DNA from: Paracoccaceae bacterium
Lineage (GTDB): Bacteria > Pseudomonadota > Alphaproteobacteria > Rhodobacterales > Rhodobacteraceae
Assembly (NCBI GenBank): GCA_027013095.1
Contig: JALUYI010000019.1
Coordinates: forward strand, 219,272 to 283,271
DNA: 64,000 nt
Direction: 5' to 3'
In this document: positions 1-11,330 of the stretch, in pieces
Layout: each line of letters opens with the position of its first letter
Numbering within the stretch: the first letter of the stretch is position 1
Notes under the pieces: generated by a model
Seen by the model: only the letters and a program-made list of their open reading frames with translations
Database searches by the model: none
Told to the model about the DNA's origin: nothing
Program-made: the position numbers and the translations under genes

Positions 1-986
1 ATTTTACCGGAAACCGACTGGCGGGAATAGTCGAAATCATGGCCCTTGGGTTTATGTGTGATCGCTTCATGCAGGGCTGTGATCACAGGCGCCTCTTCGG
101 TTGGATTGTCGCGCAGAACCTTGCGCAGATCAAACTCACCTTCTTGGCCGAGACACTGGAACAACTGCCCGGTGCAGGTCAGGCGCACCCGATTGCAGCT
201 TTCGCAGAAATTATGGCTGAGCGGGGTAATAAAGCCGATGCGCTGCCCGGTTTCCATCACCCGCATATAGCGGGCCGGGCCGCCCGTTGAATCGGGCAGC
301 GGGCTGAGGTGATAGCGCGCCGCAAGCGCCGTCCTGACGTCGTCAAGCGACCAGTATTGGCCCAGACGATCCTCGTTGCCGATGTCCTCGCCCATGGGCA
401 TGACCTCGATCAGGGTCAGGTCCATGCCGCGTTCGGCGCACCACTGAACGACGTCAAACAGCTCGGAATCGTTGAAATTCTTCAGCGCGACCATGTTGAT
501 CTTGACCTTCAGCCCGGCGGTTTGTGCGGCGTCGATCCCCTTGAGAACCTGTGCCAGACGACCCCAGCGAGTGATCTCTGCGAATTTCTTTTCATCCAGC
601 GTGTCAAGTGAGATATTGACCCGTTTGACCCCTGCCGCGGCAAGCTCGGCGGCGTATTTATGGAGCTGCGAGCCGTTTGTGGTCAACGTCAGTTCAGACA
701 GGGCGCCGCTGTCCAGATGTCGTGACATGGCCTGAAAAAAGCCGATGATGCCGCGCCGGACCAGCGGCTCGCCCCCGGTCACGCGGATCTTTTTCACTCC
801 TTGCGAGATAAAGGCCGAGCACAGGCGATCCAGCTCTTCCAGTGTCAGCAGGTCCTTTTTGGGCAAAAAGGTCATGTGCTCGGACATGCAATAGACGCAG
901 CGGAAATCGCAGCGGTCCGTGACCGAAACCCTGAGATAGGTGATGGCGCGCTGGAACGGGTCGATAAGTTTGGGTTCATCTGTCAT
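1..986 (-). CDS. moaA: GTP 3',8-cyclase MoaA (partial, C-terminus off window)
   Basis: Radical SAM enzyme of the first step of molybdenum cofactor synthesis (GTP to 3',8-cyclo-GTP). Reading the complement from ATG 986 gives about 328 residues. The N-terminal SAM-cluster motif CDFRCVYC places Cys26, Cys30 and Cys33, followed by the radical-SAM GGEPL motif. Near the C-terminus is the second 4Fe-4S motif [11 protein letters not shown] with a further Cys about 13 residues on. The frame is still open at base 1, within the [13 protein letters not shown] segment, so only the last 10-15 residues, including the usual terminal Gly-Gly, are missing. It is transcribed divergently from the lipoprotein gene at 1062, with a 75-bp gap. 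I see no molybdenum-cofactor riboswitch in that short gap. Confidence 0.95.
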   Translation of the reverse strand, partial: MTDEPKLIDPFQRAITYLRVSVTDRCDFRCVYCMSEHMTFLPKKDLLTLEELDRLCSAFISQGVKKIRVTGGEPLVRRGIIGFFQAMSRHLDSGALSELTLTTNGSQLHKYAAELAAAGVKRVNISLDTLDEKKFAEITRWGRLAQVLKGIDAAQTAGLKVKINMVALKNFNDSELFDVVQWCAERGMDLTLIEVMPMGEDIGNEDRLGQYWSLDDVRTALAARYHLSPLPDSTGGPARYMRVMETGQRIGFITPLSHNFCESCNRVRLTCTGQLFQCLGQEGEFDLRKVLRDNPTEEAPVITALHEAITHKPKGHDFDYSRQSVSGK

Positions 987-1061
987 GCGCGCCAGACTAT
1001 CGTTTCAAGGGGTGTCGCGCAAGACGTTGAAACGCGGCACAATCGCCTCTAGTCTGGGGGC

Positions 1062-1643
1062 ATGATGTTTGAACCCCGGTCATTTTGCGCGCGCCTGAAA
1101 CCTGTGGTGCTGGTTCTTCTGGTCCTGACTTTGGCGGGGTGCAAATTCTCGCTGCCGTTTCTGCGGGTGGCAAAGCGGGCACCGCCACCGGCCGAGGCGG
1201 CGTTGGGCTGCGATCCGGCCAATGCCGCCTGTGTGCCGGTGCATCAGCCCGGTGAAACCACGGTTTTTCCGAAACACCGCCCCGGCAGTATCGCCGCGGT
1301 GGGGGCGCCCCAGACCGCCGAGGTTCTGGATGTCACCACCCCAGCCGAGCGCAAGGCTGCACAGGCCGGACGGAAAGGCCAGCACGAGAAAAAGCTGGGC
1401 AAGACGATTGCCAGTCTTGGCGCCGTCAGCGACCCCGGGTTCTGGCTGAAGACGCCGCTGGTCACCAAGGCCGCGCCCGGGCGTGTGATCTGGGCCAGTA
1501 ATGGCAACAGTATCAAGCTGGTCTTGATGCCCAAGGACGGCCCCAAGGGTGGTGGCAGCCAGATTTCGCTGGCGGCGATGCGGGCGCTGGAAATTCCGCT
1601 GACCACCTTGCCCGAGCTGATCGTTTTCCGGCTGCGCAAATGA
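1062..1643 (+). CDS. putative lipoprotein of unknown function
   Basis: 193 residues. The N-terminus has a basic start, a hydrophobic core and the lipobox LAGC, so Cys27 is the likely lipidated residue. The mature part is Pro/Ala-rich up to about residue 95, then holds a more conserved-looking C-terminal region (residues 120-193, including DPGFWLKTPLV and GRVIWASNGNSIKLVL). A G-rich ribosome binding site lies before the ATGATG start. The stop overlaps the start of the acyl-CoA synthetase by 4 bases, so the two are probably co-translated. I recall similar small Rhodobacteraceae proteins carrying the misleading label D-galactarate dehydratase; nothing here supports an enzyme. Confidence 0.75.
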   Translation: MMFEPRSFCARLKPVVLVLLVLTLAGCKFSLPFLRVAKRAPPPAEAALGCDPANAACVPVHQPGETTVFPKHRPGSIAAVGAPQTAEVLDVTTPAERKAAQAGRKGQHEKKLGKTIASLGAVSDPGFWLKTPLVTKAAPGRVIWASNGNSIKLVLMPKDGPKGGGSQISLAAMRALEIPLTTLPELIVFRLRK

Positions 1644-3283
1644 GTACGGCCCCGAACCAGACCCCGGAGCGCAAGCTGTTTCATGCGCCCGCCGGCTGGG
1701 ATCAGCTGCGCGCCGGGTTTTCATGGGATGTGCCGACCCTGTTCAATATGGGGGTGGCGTGCTGTGACGATTGGGCGGCGGCCGATCCAGAGCGGCCAGC
1801 GGTGATTCACATCACCCCGGATGGCGCGCCCGAGGTTCACAGCTATGGGCAGATGCAGCGACGCTCGAACGCGCTGGCCAATGCCTTTCGCGCGCGGGGA
1901 TTGCGGCGTGGCGACCGTTGCGCGGTTCTTTTGGCGCAATGCCCTGAGGTGCTGTTGACGCATTTCGCCTGTTTCAAGCTGGGCCTGATCAGCCTGCCAC
2001 TGTTCACCCTCTTTGGCGAGGACGGGCTGGCCTATCGTTTGCAGGACAGCGGCGCGCGGGCGGTGGTGACGGACCGGGCCAATCTGCACAAGATTTACGC
2101 GATCCGCGACAGGCTGCCGCAGCTTTCGGTGATTACCGTGATCGAAGGGCCCGAAGACGGAGCGCATGGGTTTTATGAGGACATCGCCGCCGCCTCGGAT
2201 CGGTTTCAGCCGGTTCAAACCCGCGCCGATGATCCGGCGGTGATCATCTATACCTCGGGAACTACCGGCCCGCCCAAGGGCGCCTTGCATGCGCATCGCT
2301 TTCTGCTGGGTCACCGCCCCGCGGTCGAGCTGCAGCACGATTTTTTCCCCCGGGTGGGGGATATCTCATGGACCCCCGCCGACTGGGCCTGGGTTGGCGG
2401 GCTGATGAATATCGCGATGATCAGCCTATATTACGGGGTGCCGGTGATCTCGCACCGGATGGGAAAATTCGATCCCGAGGCGGCCTATGCGCTGATCCGG
2501 CGACAGGGGATTCGCAACATGTTCCTGCCGCCGACTGCGTTAAAGCTGATGCGTCAGTTCAAGGCGCCGGCGGGCCTTGGGATACGCACCGTCATGTCCG
2601 GCGGTGAGTCCCTAGGGGCGGAGATGCTGGACTGGGGGCGCAGCGCGCTGGGCGTGACCATCAACGAGACCTATGGGCAGACCGAGTGCAACCTCTGCCT
2701 GACCTCCTCGGCTGGGATCGGCGTGCAGAAACCGGGGGCCATTGGCAAGGCGGTGCCGGGGTTTGACGTCATCATCATGGATGCCGAGGGCAACGAGCTG
2801 CCGCGCGGCGAGATCGGCCAGATCGGGGTTCGGCGCGGCAATCCGGTGATGTTCCGCGAATACTGGCAACTGCCTGAAAAAACGGCGGAAAAATATGTCG
2901 GAGACTGGCTGAAAACTGGCGATCTCGGGGTGATGGATGACGAGGGATATGTGACCTTTTCGGCCCGTGATGACGATGTGATCACCTCGTCGGGCTATCG
3001 AATCGGGCCGACCGAGATCGAGAATTGCCTGACCGGCCATCCCGATGTTGCAATGGCCGCGGCGGTGGGTATTCCCGATCCCGTGCGAACCGAGATCGTC
3101 AAGGCCTTTGTCGTTTTGCGCGATGGCGCCAGGCGCAGCGACGCGCTGGAGGCCGAGCTGATTGCCCGCGTTCGAACCCGCGTGTCCCCGCATGTGGCCC
3201 CCCGCGTGATCGAGGTCATCGACAAAATGCCGATGACCGCAACCGGCAAGATCATGCGCCGCGAATTGCGTGCCCGGGGGTGA
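1640..3283 (+). CDS. acyl-CoA synthetase, AMP-binding family (acetyl/medium-chain type)
   Basis: ANL-superfamily ligase that activates a carboxylic acid via an acyl-adenylate to a CoA thioester; 547 residues, close to the family's usual length. Visible motifs are the phosphate-binding loop YTSGTTGPPKG (about 204-214), NETYGQTE (about 342), the hinge region GYRIGPTEIE (about 450) and the C-terminal ATGKIMRREL with the catalytic Lys (about 535). The overall layout resembles AcsA/medium-chain enzymes of Rhodobacterales. Substrate cannot be read from sequence. It starts inside the lipoprotein stop codon (ATGA overlap). Its stop directly abuts the glmS stop on the other strand, with no spacer and no visible terminator between the convergent genes. 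Confidence 0.9.
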   Translation: MSTAPNQTPERKLFHAPAGWDQLRAGFSWDVPTLFNMGVACCDDWAAADPERPAVIHITPDGAPEVHSYGQMQRRSNALANAFRARGLRRGDRCAVLLAQCPEVLLTHFACFKLGLISLPLFTLFGEDGLAYRLQDSGARAVVTDRANLHKIYAIRDRLPQLSVITVIEGPEDGAHGFYEDIAAASDRFQPVQTRADDPAVIIYTSGTTGPPKGALHAHRFLLGHRPAVELQHDFFPRVGDISWTPADWAWVGGLMNIAMISLYYGVPVISHRMGKFDPEAAYALIRRQGIRNMFLPPTALKLMRQFKAPAGLGIRTVMSGGESLGAEMLDWGRSALGVTINETYGQTECNLCLTSSAGIGVQKPGAIGKAVPGFDVIIMDAEGNELPRGEIGQIGVRRGNPVMFREYWQLPEKTAEKYVGDWLKTGDLGVMDDEGYVTFSARDDDVITSSGYRIGPTEIENCLTGHPDVAMAAAVGIPDPVRTEIVKAFVVLRDGARRSDALEAELIARVRTRVSPHVAPRVIEVIDKMPMTATGKIMRRELRARG

Positions 3284-5104
<1,821 letters not shown>

Positions 5105-5129
5105 GAAAAAATCCTTTCAATATAATATA

Positions 5130-6494
5130 TTACGATTTGTTTTTCCGGCGCTCCCGGATCGTTCTGAGGCGCGCCATGTAGCGGGCGACAAAGCCTTCCT
5201 TGTTGTCCTGGGCCACCCGCGAGAGGGCCAGCGCATCATCCGGCACATCGCGGGTGATGACCGAGCCCGAGCCGGTCATGGCCCCGGCGCCCACCGAAAC
5301 TGGCGCCACCAGCGCGGTGTTCGAGCCGATGAACGCCCCGGCGCCGATCACGGTGGGGTGTTTCATGACCCCGTCGTAATTGCAGGTGATGGTACCGGCG
5401 CCGATGTTGGCCCCGGCGCCGATTGTTGCGTCGCCCACATAGGACAGGTGGTTGACCTTGGCGGCCTGACCCACCAGCGCGTTCTTGATTTCAACGAAAT
5501 TGCCGATATGGGCGTTGTCCGCGATCTCGGCGCCCGGGCGAAGGCGGGCAAAGGGGCCGATGATCGCGCCCTGGCTGACGTGACAGCCCTCAAGGTGGCA
5601 AAAGGGACGCAAGGTTACACCGCTTTCCACCGTGACGCCGGGGCCAAAGACGACGTTCGGCCCGATTTCGACGTCACGGCCGATCACCGTGTCATGGGCG
5701 AAAAAGACGGTCTCGGGGGCGCTGAGCGTGACTCCATTGGCCAGCGCCGATTGACGGGCTCGGTCCTGAAAGACGGCCTCGGCGCGGGCCAGCTCGGCGC
5801 GGGAATTGATGCCCTGCGTTTCGGATTCGTCGCACGCCACCGCCGCACAGGCCAGATTGCGCGCGCGCGCCAAAGCAACGATATCCGTCAGGTAATATTC
5901 GCCGCTGGCATTCTTGTTGTCCACGTTCTGAAGCAGCTCGAACAGCAGCGCTGTCGGCGCGCAGATGACGCCCGAGTTGCAGAAATCCAGCGCCAGCTGT
6001 TGGGGGGTGGCGTCCTTGGCCTCGACGATTTTTTGCAAGGCGCCGCCCTGATCCAGAATGAGGCGGCCATAACGCCCCGGATCGCGCGCCCGAAAGCCCA
6101 GCACGACGACGGCGGCACCGTTGCTGCGTTCGGTCTGCATTTTGGCCAGCGTCTCGGGGCGGATGAAGGGGGTATCACCATAAAGGACAATGCTGTCCCC
6201 GGCGGCCGAGCCGTTCGCCAGCGCCGGGCGGGCCGCCTTGACCGCGTCTGCGGTGCCCAACTGGCGCGCCTGCACCACGACCTCGGTGTCCGGGGCGTGG
6301 GCGGCCACCGTCTGTCTGACCAGATCGGCCCCGTGTCCGGCCACCACGACGGTTTTGTCTGCGGCCATCGCTGCCGCCGTCTTCAGCGTATGGACCAGAA
6401 GTGGAGCACCGGCCAGCGGATGCAGAACCTTGGGCCGCTCCGAGCCCATCCGCGTTCCCTGACCGGCCGCAAGTATGATGAATGACAACGGCAT
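5130..6494 (-). CDS. glmU: bifunctional GlcN-1-P acetyltransferase / UDP-GlcNAc pyrophosphorylase
   Basis: Produces UDP-N-acetylglucosamine. It has 454 residues. The N-terminal nucleotidyltransferase domain begins with LAAGQGTRMGS, with the Lys of RPKVLHPLAG following. The C-terminal half (about 250-430) is a left-handed beta-helix of hexapeptide repeats, with the typical acetyltransferase stretches HIGNFVEIKN and GTITCNYDG. GAGG lies just upstream of the ATG. A perfect TATAAT hexamer sits at 6510-6515 on this strand, 15 bases before the ATG, but I could not find a matching -35. glmS follows 25 bases downstream. Confidence 0.97.
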   Translation of the reverse strand: MPLSFIILAAGQGTRMGSERPKVLHPLAGAPLLVHTLKTAAAMAADKTVVVAGHGADLVRQTVAAHAPDTEVVVQARQLGTADAVKAARPALANGSAAGDSIVLYGDTPFIRPETLAKMQTERSNGAAVVVLGFRARDPGRYGRLILDQGGALQKIVEAKDATPQQLALDFCNSGVICAPTALLFELLQNVDNKNASGEYYLTDIVALARARNLACAAVACDESETQGINSRAELARAEAVFQDRARQSALANGVTLSAPETVFFAHDTVIGRDVEIGPNVVFGPGVTVESGVTLRPFCHLEGCHVSQGAIIGPFARLRPGAEIADNAHIGNFVEIKNALVGQAAKVNHLSYVGDATIGAGANIGAGTITCNYDGVMKHPTVIGAGAFIGSNTALVAPVSVGAGAMTGSGSVITRDVPDDALALSRVAQDNKEGFVARYMARLRTIRERRKNKS

Positions 6495-6674
6495 TATGAC
6501 CTCGTGAAAATTATATCTTCTTCTTAGCCATGCCGGGGCGGGGCGGAAAGGGAAACCTGATCAACAAACCTTTCGGATCGTTACACAACGTGCCAGAATG
6601 GCCGCAAGCGGGCCGAGGGGCGCGCGCAACACCAAAGAAACGGGGCAACTCCGGGGGCAAAACGGCGGATCCGC

Positions 6675-7349
6675 ATGGACAGCGTTATCTTTGATCTTGA
6701 CGGCACCCTTGCCGATACCAGCGGCGATCTGATTGCCGCAGCGAACGCCTGTTTTCGCGACATGGGCAAAGGCGCGCAGCTGGACCCCGAGGCGGATCGG
6801 GCCGTGGCCTTCAACGGCGGTCGGGCGATGCTGCGGCTGGGGTTTTCGCGCCTTGGTCTGGCGTGGACCGAGGCCGATGTAAGCGCCCATTTCGACACGC
6901 TTCTGGCCCATTACTCTGCCGATATCGACCGGCACACGCGGCTTTATGACGGGGTCGTGCCGATGCTGGGGGCGTTGCACGAGGCGGGCTATGCTCTGGG
7001 GGTCTGCACCAACAAGCCCGAGGCGCTGGCCCTGACGTTGCTGGCTCGTCTGGGGCTGGACGGTTGGTTCAAATCCGTGATTGGGGCCGACACGCTGGCC
7101 TGGCGCAAGCCCGACCCGCGCCCGCTTTGCGCGGCGATTGCGCGCCTTGGCGGCGATCCTTCCCGGGCGGTTCTGATTGGCGACACCAGAACCGATTTTG
7201 AAACCGCGCGGGCGGCTGGTCTGCCCGTTGTTCTGGTCGGCTTTGGCCCTGCGGGGCGCGAGGTTGCGGCGCTTGGGCCGGACGCGCTGCTGGCGCATTT
7301 TGACGACCTGCCGGCCATCGTTGCGCGGCTGTTGCCGGGGCGGAGGTGA
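6675..7349 (+). CDS. HAD-superfamily hydrolase, phosphoglycolate phosphatase-like
   Basis: 224 residues. HAD motif I is FDLDGT (nucleophile Asp7, acid/base Asp9), motif II is VCTNKP, the motif III Lys is in RKPDPRP (about 144) and motif IV is GDTRTDFETA (about 168-177). An alpha-helical cap domain lies between motifs I and II. Layout and length match Gph phosphoglycolate phosphatases, but HAD substrate range is broad and the exact substrate is inferred. The ribosome binding site is weak. The next gene follows 70 bases later on the same strand. Confidence 0.85.
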   Translation: MDSVIFDLDGTLADTSGDLIAAANACFRDMGKGAQLDPEADRAVAFNGGRAMLRLGFSRLGLAWTEADVSAHFDTLLAHYSADIDRHTRLYDGVVPMLGALHEAGYALGVCTNKPEALALTLLARLGLDGWFKSVIGADTLAWRKPDPRPLCAAIARLGGDPSRAVLIGDTRTDFETARAAGLPVVLVGFGPAGREVAALGPDALLAHFDDLPAIVARLLPGRR

Positions 7350-7419
7350 TGGCGAATAAAGGGCAATCCATGGCTGCGCGCGGAATTCCAGAGCGGCCAA
7401 GGGCGCATGAGGCACTGGC

Positions 7420-8628
7420 ATGACAGATATTTTCAAAGGCAGTTTCACCCAGCAGGAGCCCCTGCCAGACGCGTCAATCGCGGCTGCCCTGTCGGTGATG
7501 CAGAGCGGGCGCTTGCACCGTTACAACGTCGCCGATGGAGAGGTTGGCGAGGTGGCGCGGCTGGAGGTGGAATTTGCCGCGCGGATGGGGGCGAAATATT
7601 GCCTTGCGGTGGCCTCGGGGGGCTATGCGCTGTCCTGTGCCCTGCGCGCTGCCGGAGCGGGCCCGAAAGATGCGGTCCTGACCAACGCTTTTACCCTTGC
7701 GCCGGTGCCGGGGGCCATCGCCAACATCGGCGCGCGGCCCGAATTTGTCGAGGTCAGCGCCGATCTGGTCATTGATCTTGACGATCTTGGACAACGAATC
7801 AAAGAGACCGGCGCGCGTTTTCTGATGCTCAGCCACATGCGCGGCCACATCTGCGACATGGGGCGTCTGATGCAGATCTGCTCGGCCGCCAACGTCACCG
7901 TCATCGAGGATTGCGCCCACACCATGGGCGCGCGCTGGGCGGGGACGCTGTCAGGTCGCTTTGGGCGGGTGGCCTGCTATTCGACCCAGACCTACAAGCA
8001 TGTCAACTCGGGCGAGGGGGGGCTGATCGTCAGCGACGACGCCGATTTGATGGCGCGGGCCATTCTGCTGTCGGGCAGTTACATGCTGTATGAGCGCCAC
8101 CTCGCGGCACCGCCAGCCGAGGTTTTTGCGCGGTTGCGGCTGGAAACGCCGAATTGCTCGGGGCGAATGGACAATCTGCGCGCTGCGATCCTGCGCCCGC
8201 AACTGGCCGATCTCGACCGGCAGATTGCCCGCTGGAACCGGCGCTATCGGGTGGTTGAGGAGGGGCTCAGCGGTGCCCCTGGGCTGCGGTTGATCGCGCG
8301 CCCGGCCGAAGAAGAATTTGTCGGGTCATCGATCCAGTTCTGCTTGCCGGAATTTTCCGCCGACCAGATCCGGGCGCTGCTTGCGGCGACGGCGGCGCGC
8401 GGGGTGGAATTGAAATGGTTTGGCGCGCCCGAGCCGGTGGCCTTTACCTCGCGTTATGACAGCTGGACCTATGCTCCGGCCCGGTCGATGGCACAGACCG
8501 ACCGGGTGCTGGACGGGCTGATGGACATGCGCCTGCCGCTGACCTTTGACCTTGCGGATTGCGCCCTGATTGCCCGTATCATCCGGGCCGAGGTTACGCG
8601 GATTTCTGCGCTCTCCGGCGCTTTTTGA
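7420..8628 (+). CDS. DegT/DnrJ/EryC1/StrS-family PLP aminotransferase
   Basis: 402 residues. It is a fold-type I, PLP-dependent sugar-type aminotransferase homologue. The PLP-binding Lys is probably the Lys in QTYKHVNSGEGG (about residue 193), and the preceding VIEDCAHTMGA carries the Asp that contacts the PLP ring nitrogen. Family members usually aminate nucleotide-linked keto sugars, but no sugar-biosynthesis genes are adjacent, so the substrate is unknown. The gene ends 35 bases inside the end of the convergent permease gene (8594-9922), so the two mRNAs overlap at their 3' ends. Confidence 0.82.
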   Translation: MTDIFKGSFTQQEPLPDASIAAALSVMQSGRLHRYNVADGEVGEVARLEVEFAARMGAKYCLAVASGGYALSCALRAAGAGPKDAVLTNAFTLAPVPGAIANIGARPEFVEVSADLVIDLDDLGQRIKETGARFLMLSHMRGHICDMGRLMQICSAANVTVIEDCAHTMGARWAGTLSGRFGRVACYSTQTYKHVNSGEGGLIVSDDADLMARAILLSGSYMLYERHLAAPPAEVFARLRLETPNCSGRMDNLRAAILRPQLADLDRQIARWNRRYRVVEEGLSGAPGLRLIARPAEEEFVGSSIQFCLPEFSADQIRALLAATAARGVELKWFGAPEPVAFTSRYDSWTYAPARSMAQTDRVLDGLMDMRLPLTFDLADCALIARIIRAEVTRISALSGAF

Positions 8629-9922
8629 GGCGTTGTGAAAACAGCCAGGCGCCGGTGGTCAGGAGCGCATAGATCACCAGAATGAAGGTCAGCTGCTCGG
8701 GGGCGTGGAGAGCTTCGTAATAGAGGATGAACGCGGTGCCCCCCAGCAGCGCTGCCATGGCCAACACGGTCAGCGCGTTATTCGAGCCGGTTTTTACGCG
8801 CATCCGATGGTTGGTCACCGCCATCAGAAAGGAGACCAGCAAAAAGGTGACGCTGCCAAATTCCAGGATGACCCGCAGGCTGCCGGCGACGACCAGTGCC
8901 CCGGCGCTTAACGCCATCAGCAGAATGGCGCGTTTGGGGATGCCGTCGCTGCGATGGCTCAGCAGGGCGGGCATGTAGCCGTCCTCGGCAATCGCTGCCA
9001 GCTGGTGCGATGCGCCAAAAAGCGTGCCGCTGATCGCGCTCATCGTTGCCAGAAGGGCGCCGGCAATGACCAGAACATTGCCCCAGACCCCCAGCGTATC
9101 GCGCGCCCCTGCAGCGAGGGCGAACTCCTTGTTTCGGATGATGTCGTCAAATGGAATGGCCAGAATGGCGCCGCTGGCGATGATGACATAGACCGCCGCG
9201 GCAACCGCAATCGCCCAATAGATGGCGCGCGGAATGTTGCGTTTGGGGTCTTGCATGTCGTTGGTGGCGTTGATCACCAGTTGAAATCCCTCAAAGGCGA
9301 CGAAGGTTACCGAGGCGACGATCAGGAGATTCAACACGGTGAAGCCGGGCGACTCGTTGATCAGGCTGGGCAGATCGGCCTGTCCGTTGGCCAGCAGGAC
9401 CGCCGAAATCACCGCCAGAATGAGGACCTTGGTATAGACCATCATGTCCTCGATCCGGCCCATGCCCTTGACGCTCCAGAGATTGATCAGAGTGAAGACG
9501 CCGATAACTGCCAGCGCCACCAGTTTTCGTATCGTATCGTCCTCGGCAAACGCGGTCGAGCTGATCGCGTATGAGGCGAAGGTATAGGCATAAAGCGCGA
9601 TCGTGCTGATATAGCCGAAAATCACCCACCAACCGATCAGTGAGGCGGCAAAAGGCTCATCAGGGTAGCTCTTTTTGACAAAGGCGTAGGTGGCCCCTTC
9701 GTCCATGTAATGAAGCGCCAGCTTGACGTAGGAATACGAGGCCAGCAAGGCGATCACGCCGCCAAGAGCGATGGCCAGCGGCGCGTAAACCCCGACCATG
9801 GCGACGGAAATTCCGAGAATGGTAAATATTCCGCCGCCGATCATGCCGCCAAGGGCGATGGCCAGAAGCTCGGGCAGGCCGAGGGCTTTGCCCCTCTGCG
9901 GGGCGGTCTTTGGTGATGGCAT
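8594..9922 (-). CDS. amino acid permease, APC superfamily
   Basis: About 442 residues of largely hydrophobic sequence, consistent with 12 membrane helices. The N-terminal LLAIALGGMIGGGIF is the characteristic APC helix-1 segment with the unwound Gly motif that binds the amino acid backbone. The longer open frame reaches 10027, but I chose ATG 9922: it has GGAG eight bases upstream, and the extra upstream residues are charged and sit in a repeat region. It ends in a basic tail (KKRRRAQK). Substrate cannot be deduced. It overlaps the DegT gene by 35 bases, tail to tail. Confidence 0.85.
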   Translation of the reverse strand: MPSPKTAPQRGKALGLPELLAIALGGMIGGGIFTILGISVAMVGVYAPLAIALGGVIALLASYSYVKLALHYMDEGATYAFVKKSYPDEPFAASLIGWWVIFGYISTIALYAYTFASYAISSTAFAEDDTIRKLVALAVIGVFTLINLWSVKGMGRIEDMMVYTKVLILAVISAVLLANGQADLPSLINESPGFTVLNLLIVASVTFVAFEGFQLVINATNDMQDPKRNIPRAIYWAIAVAAAVYVIIASGAILAIPFDDIIRNKEFALAAGARDTLGVWGNVLVIAGALLATMSAISGTLFGASHQLAAIAEDGYMPALLSHRSDGIPKRAILLMALSAGALVVAGSLRVILEFGSVTFLLVSFLMAVTNHRMRVKTGSNNALTVLAMAALLGGTAFILYYEALHAPEQLTFILVIYALLTTGAWLFSQRLKKRRRAQKSA

Positions 9923-10010
9923 TGTCGCAACTCCGGATCGTGTTTTGCTGAACTTAGGCGGCAACCAATGCGGGAACAAGGGGCGTGGTGTCCACATGCG
10001 CTTGGGTTTT

Positions 10011-10036
10011 TTTGAGTATTTTTGCAAAAAAGACGA
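10011..10036 (+). repeat. dispersed Rhodobacteraceae-type intergenic repeat, copy 1
   Basis: TTTGAGTATTTTTGCAAA followed by AAAGAC, in the 130-base gap between the permease start and the MFS gene end. It matches the copy at 15650-15673 (opposite strand) with one difference over 24 bases. The GCCTCCGGCGGG half seen in other copies is absent here. Confidence 0.6.
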
Positions 10037-10052
10037 TGCGCGGCCCGAGGCA

Positions 10053-11330
10053 TCAGGATCGGTTCAGGCGCCGCAGGACAAGGAACTGACCGGCGGCGGC
10101 AAGGGCGGAGAGGGTAAAAATCGGCGCCAGCCCGCTCCAGTCTGCCACTACTCCGGCCATGAGCGGTAGCAGAAAGGCCGGAGCCGTCAGCGCGTTGAAA
10201 TAGCCGCTATAGGCCGGGCGCTGATCGGCCGGGGAAATTTCCATCAGATAGCCGATGACGGCGATGGTCAGGCCGTTCGCCAGCGCGCCGAGGGCCAGAA
10301 AGATCGCCAGAAACAGCGGAAAGGCGGCGGTCGGGGCCGGCTGGCCGGTAGTGATCATCGCCGCCAAGAGCAGCGCCGGTGCGACGCGCAACAGTGCAAT
10401 GGCGCGCAACAGGCTGCCCTTGCCAAGGTGGTCGCCCCACCAGCCCCAGAGCAGGTTCGAGATCAGGGCGCCAATGGTCTGCGCCCCCAACAGCAGCGCA
10501 ATGCGTCCCATGGGAAAGCCGGTCTGCCCGGCGGCGACCACGTAGAACGGCATGGCCATCAGGACCATCCCGCCCAGCCACTGGGCGTGGACAAAGGCGC
10601 GAAACCGGCGGTCCTTGTGGTAAACGGAAATTCCGCTTTTCAGATAGGCGCCAAAACCGGGTTTGGCGGCGGGCTTTGGCCCTTGCGGCTCGCCAAGAGA
10701 GGTAAAAATGGCGGAGGAGGTGAACATCAGAACGGCCGCCATTGCAAAAATCGCGGCATAGGAGGCGGGGAAGGGCCACGTGCCCACGGCCCGGTCGGCA
10801 ATCCAGGCGACGCCCAGCGCCAGCAGGCCACCGCCGAAAAACCTTGTCGCCAGCAGCCGTGACCGGCGCGCCGAGGGAACCGCGCGGGCGACGATATCGT
10901 TGTAGGGCACAGCGACGATGCCCGAGATAAAGGCATAGCCGCTCCAGAGCGCCATCACCAGCGGAACCAGAACCCCGTGCGGCCAGCTGCCTCCCAGCGC
11001 CAGAACCAGAGCGATCAGGGCGATGAAGCTGGCGCGGCCAAAGGCTCCGATCACGTAATAGGGCATGGATTTACCACTGTTTTGTGCTAGAAAGCCGATG
11101 AAGATCTGCGGCGACAGCCAGCCAAAGCGCAGGATCGCCGTGACCGCCCCCACCAGCAGCGAGGATCCCGACAACTGATAGATCAGGGCTGCCACGATGG
11201 TTGAACTGTCCACTGCGGCCGAGCCCGCCTGAAAGGTGATTCCCGCGGCCGCCACACGGCGAAATCCCCGGCGAGACCCGGAGCGGGGTTGATGATGGGC
11301 GTCGTCAGTACTCCCCGCTTTCGTGTTCAT
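10053..11330 (-). CDS. major facilitator superfamily transporter
   Basis: 425 residues with about 12 predicted membrane segments; secondary transporter of unknown substrate. The open frame extends to 11927, but I set the start at ATG 11330, which overlaps the stop of the CcdA-like gene by 4 bases (ATGA), the usual sign of translational coupling. The region upstream of 11330 in this frame is antisense-like, low-complexity sequence. Around residues 235-255 there is a Met-rich segment (HAQWLGGMVLMAMPF). Together with the MerR-type palindrome upstream and the thiol-redox partner this makes a metal substrate conceivable, but that is only an inference. There is no terminator-like hairpin after the gene. 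Confidence 0.8.
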   Translation of the reverse strand: MNTKAGSTDDAHHQPRSGSRRGFRRVAAAGITFQAGSAAVDSSTIVAALIYQLSGSSLLVGAVTAILRFGWLSPQIFIGFLAQNSGKSMPYYVIGAFGRASFIALIALVLALGGSWPHGVLVPLVMALWSGYAFISGIVAVPYNDIVARAVPSARRSRLLATRFFGGGLLALGVAWIADRAVGTWPFPASYAAIFAMAAVLMFTSSAIFTSLGEPQGPKPAAKPGFGAYLKSGISVYHKDRRFRAFVHAQWLGGMVLMAMPFYVVAAGQTGFPMGRIALLLGAQTIGALISNLLWGWWGDHLGKGSLLRAIALLRVAPALLLAAMITTGQPAPTAAFPLFLAIFLALGALANGLTIAVIGYLMEISPADQRPAYSGYFNALTAPAFLLPLMAGVVADWSGLAPIFTLSALAAAGQFLVLRRLNRS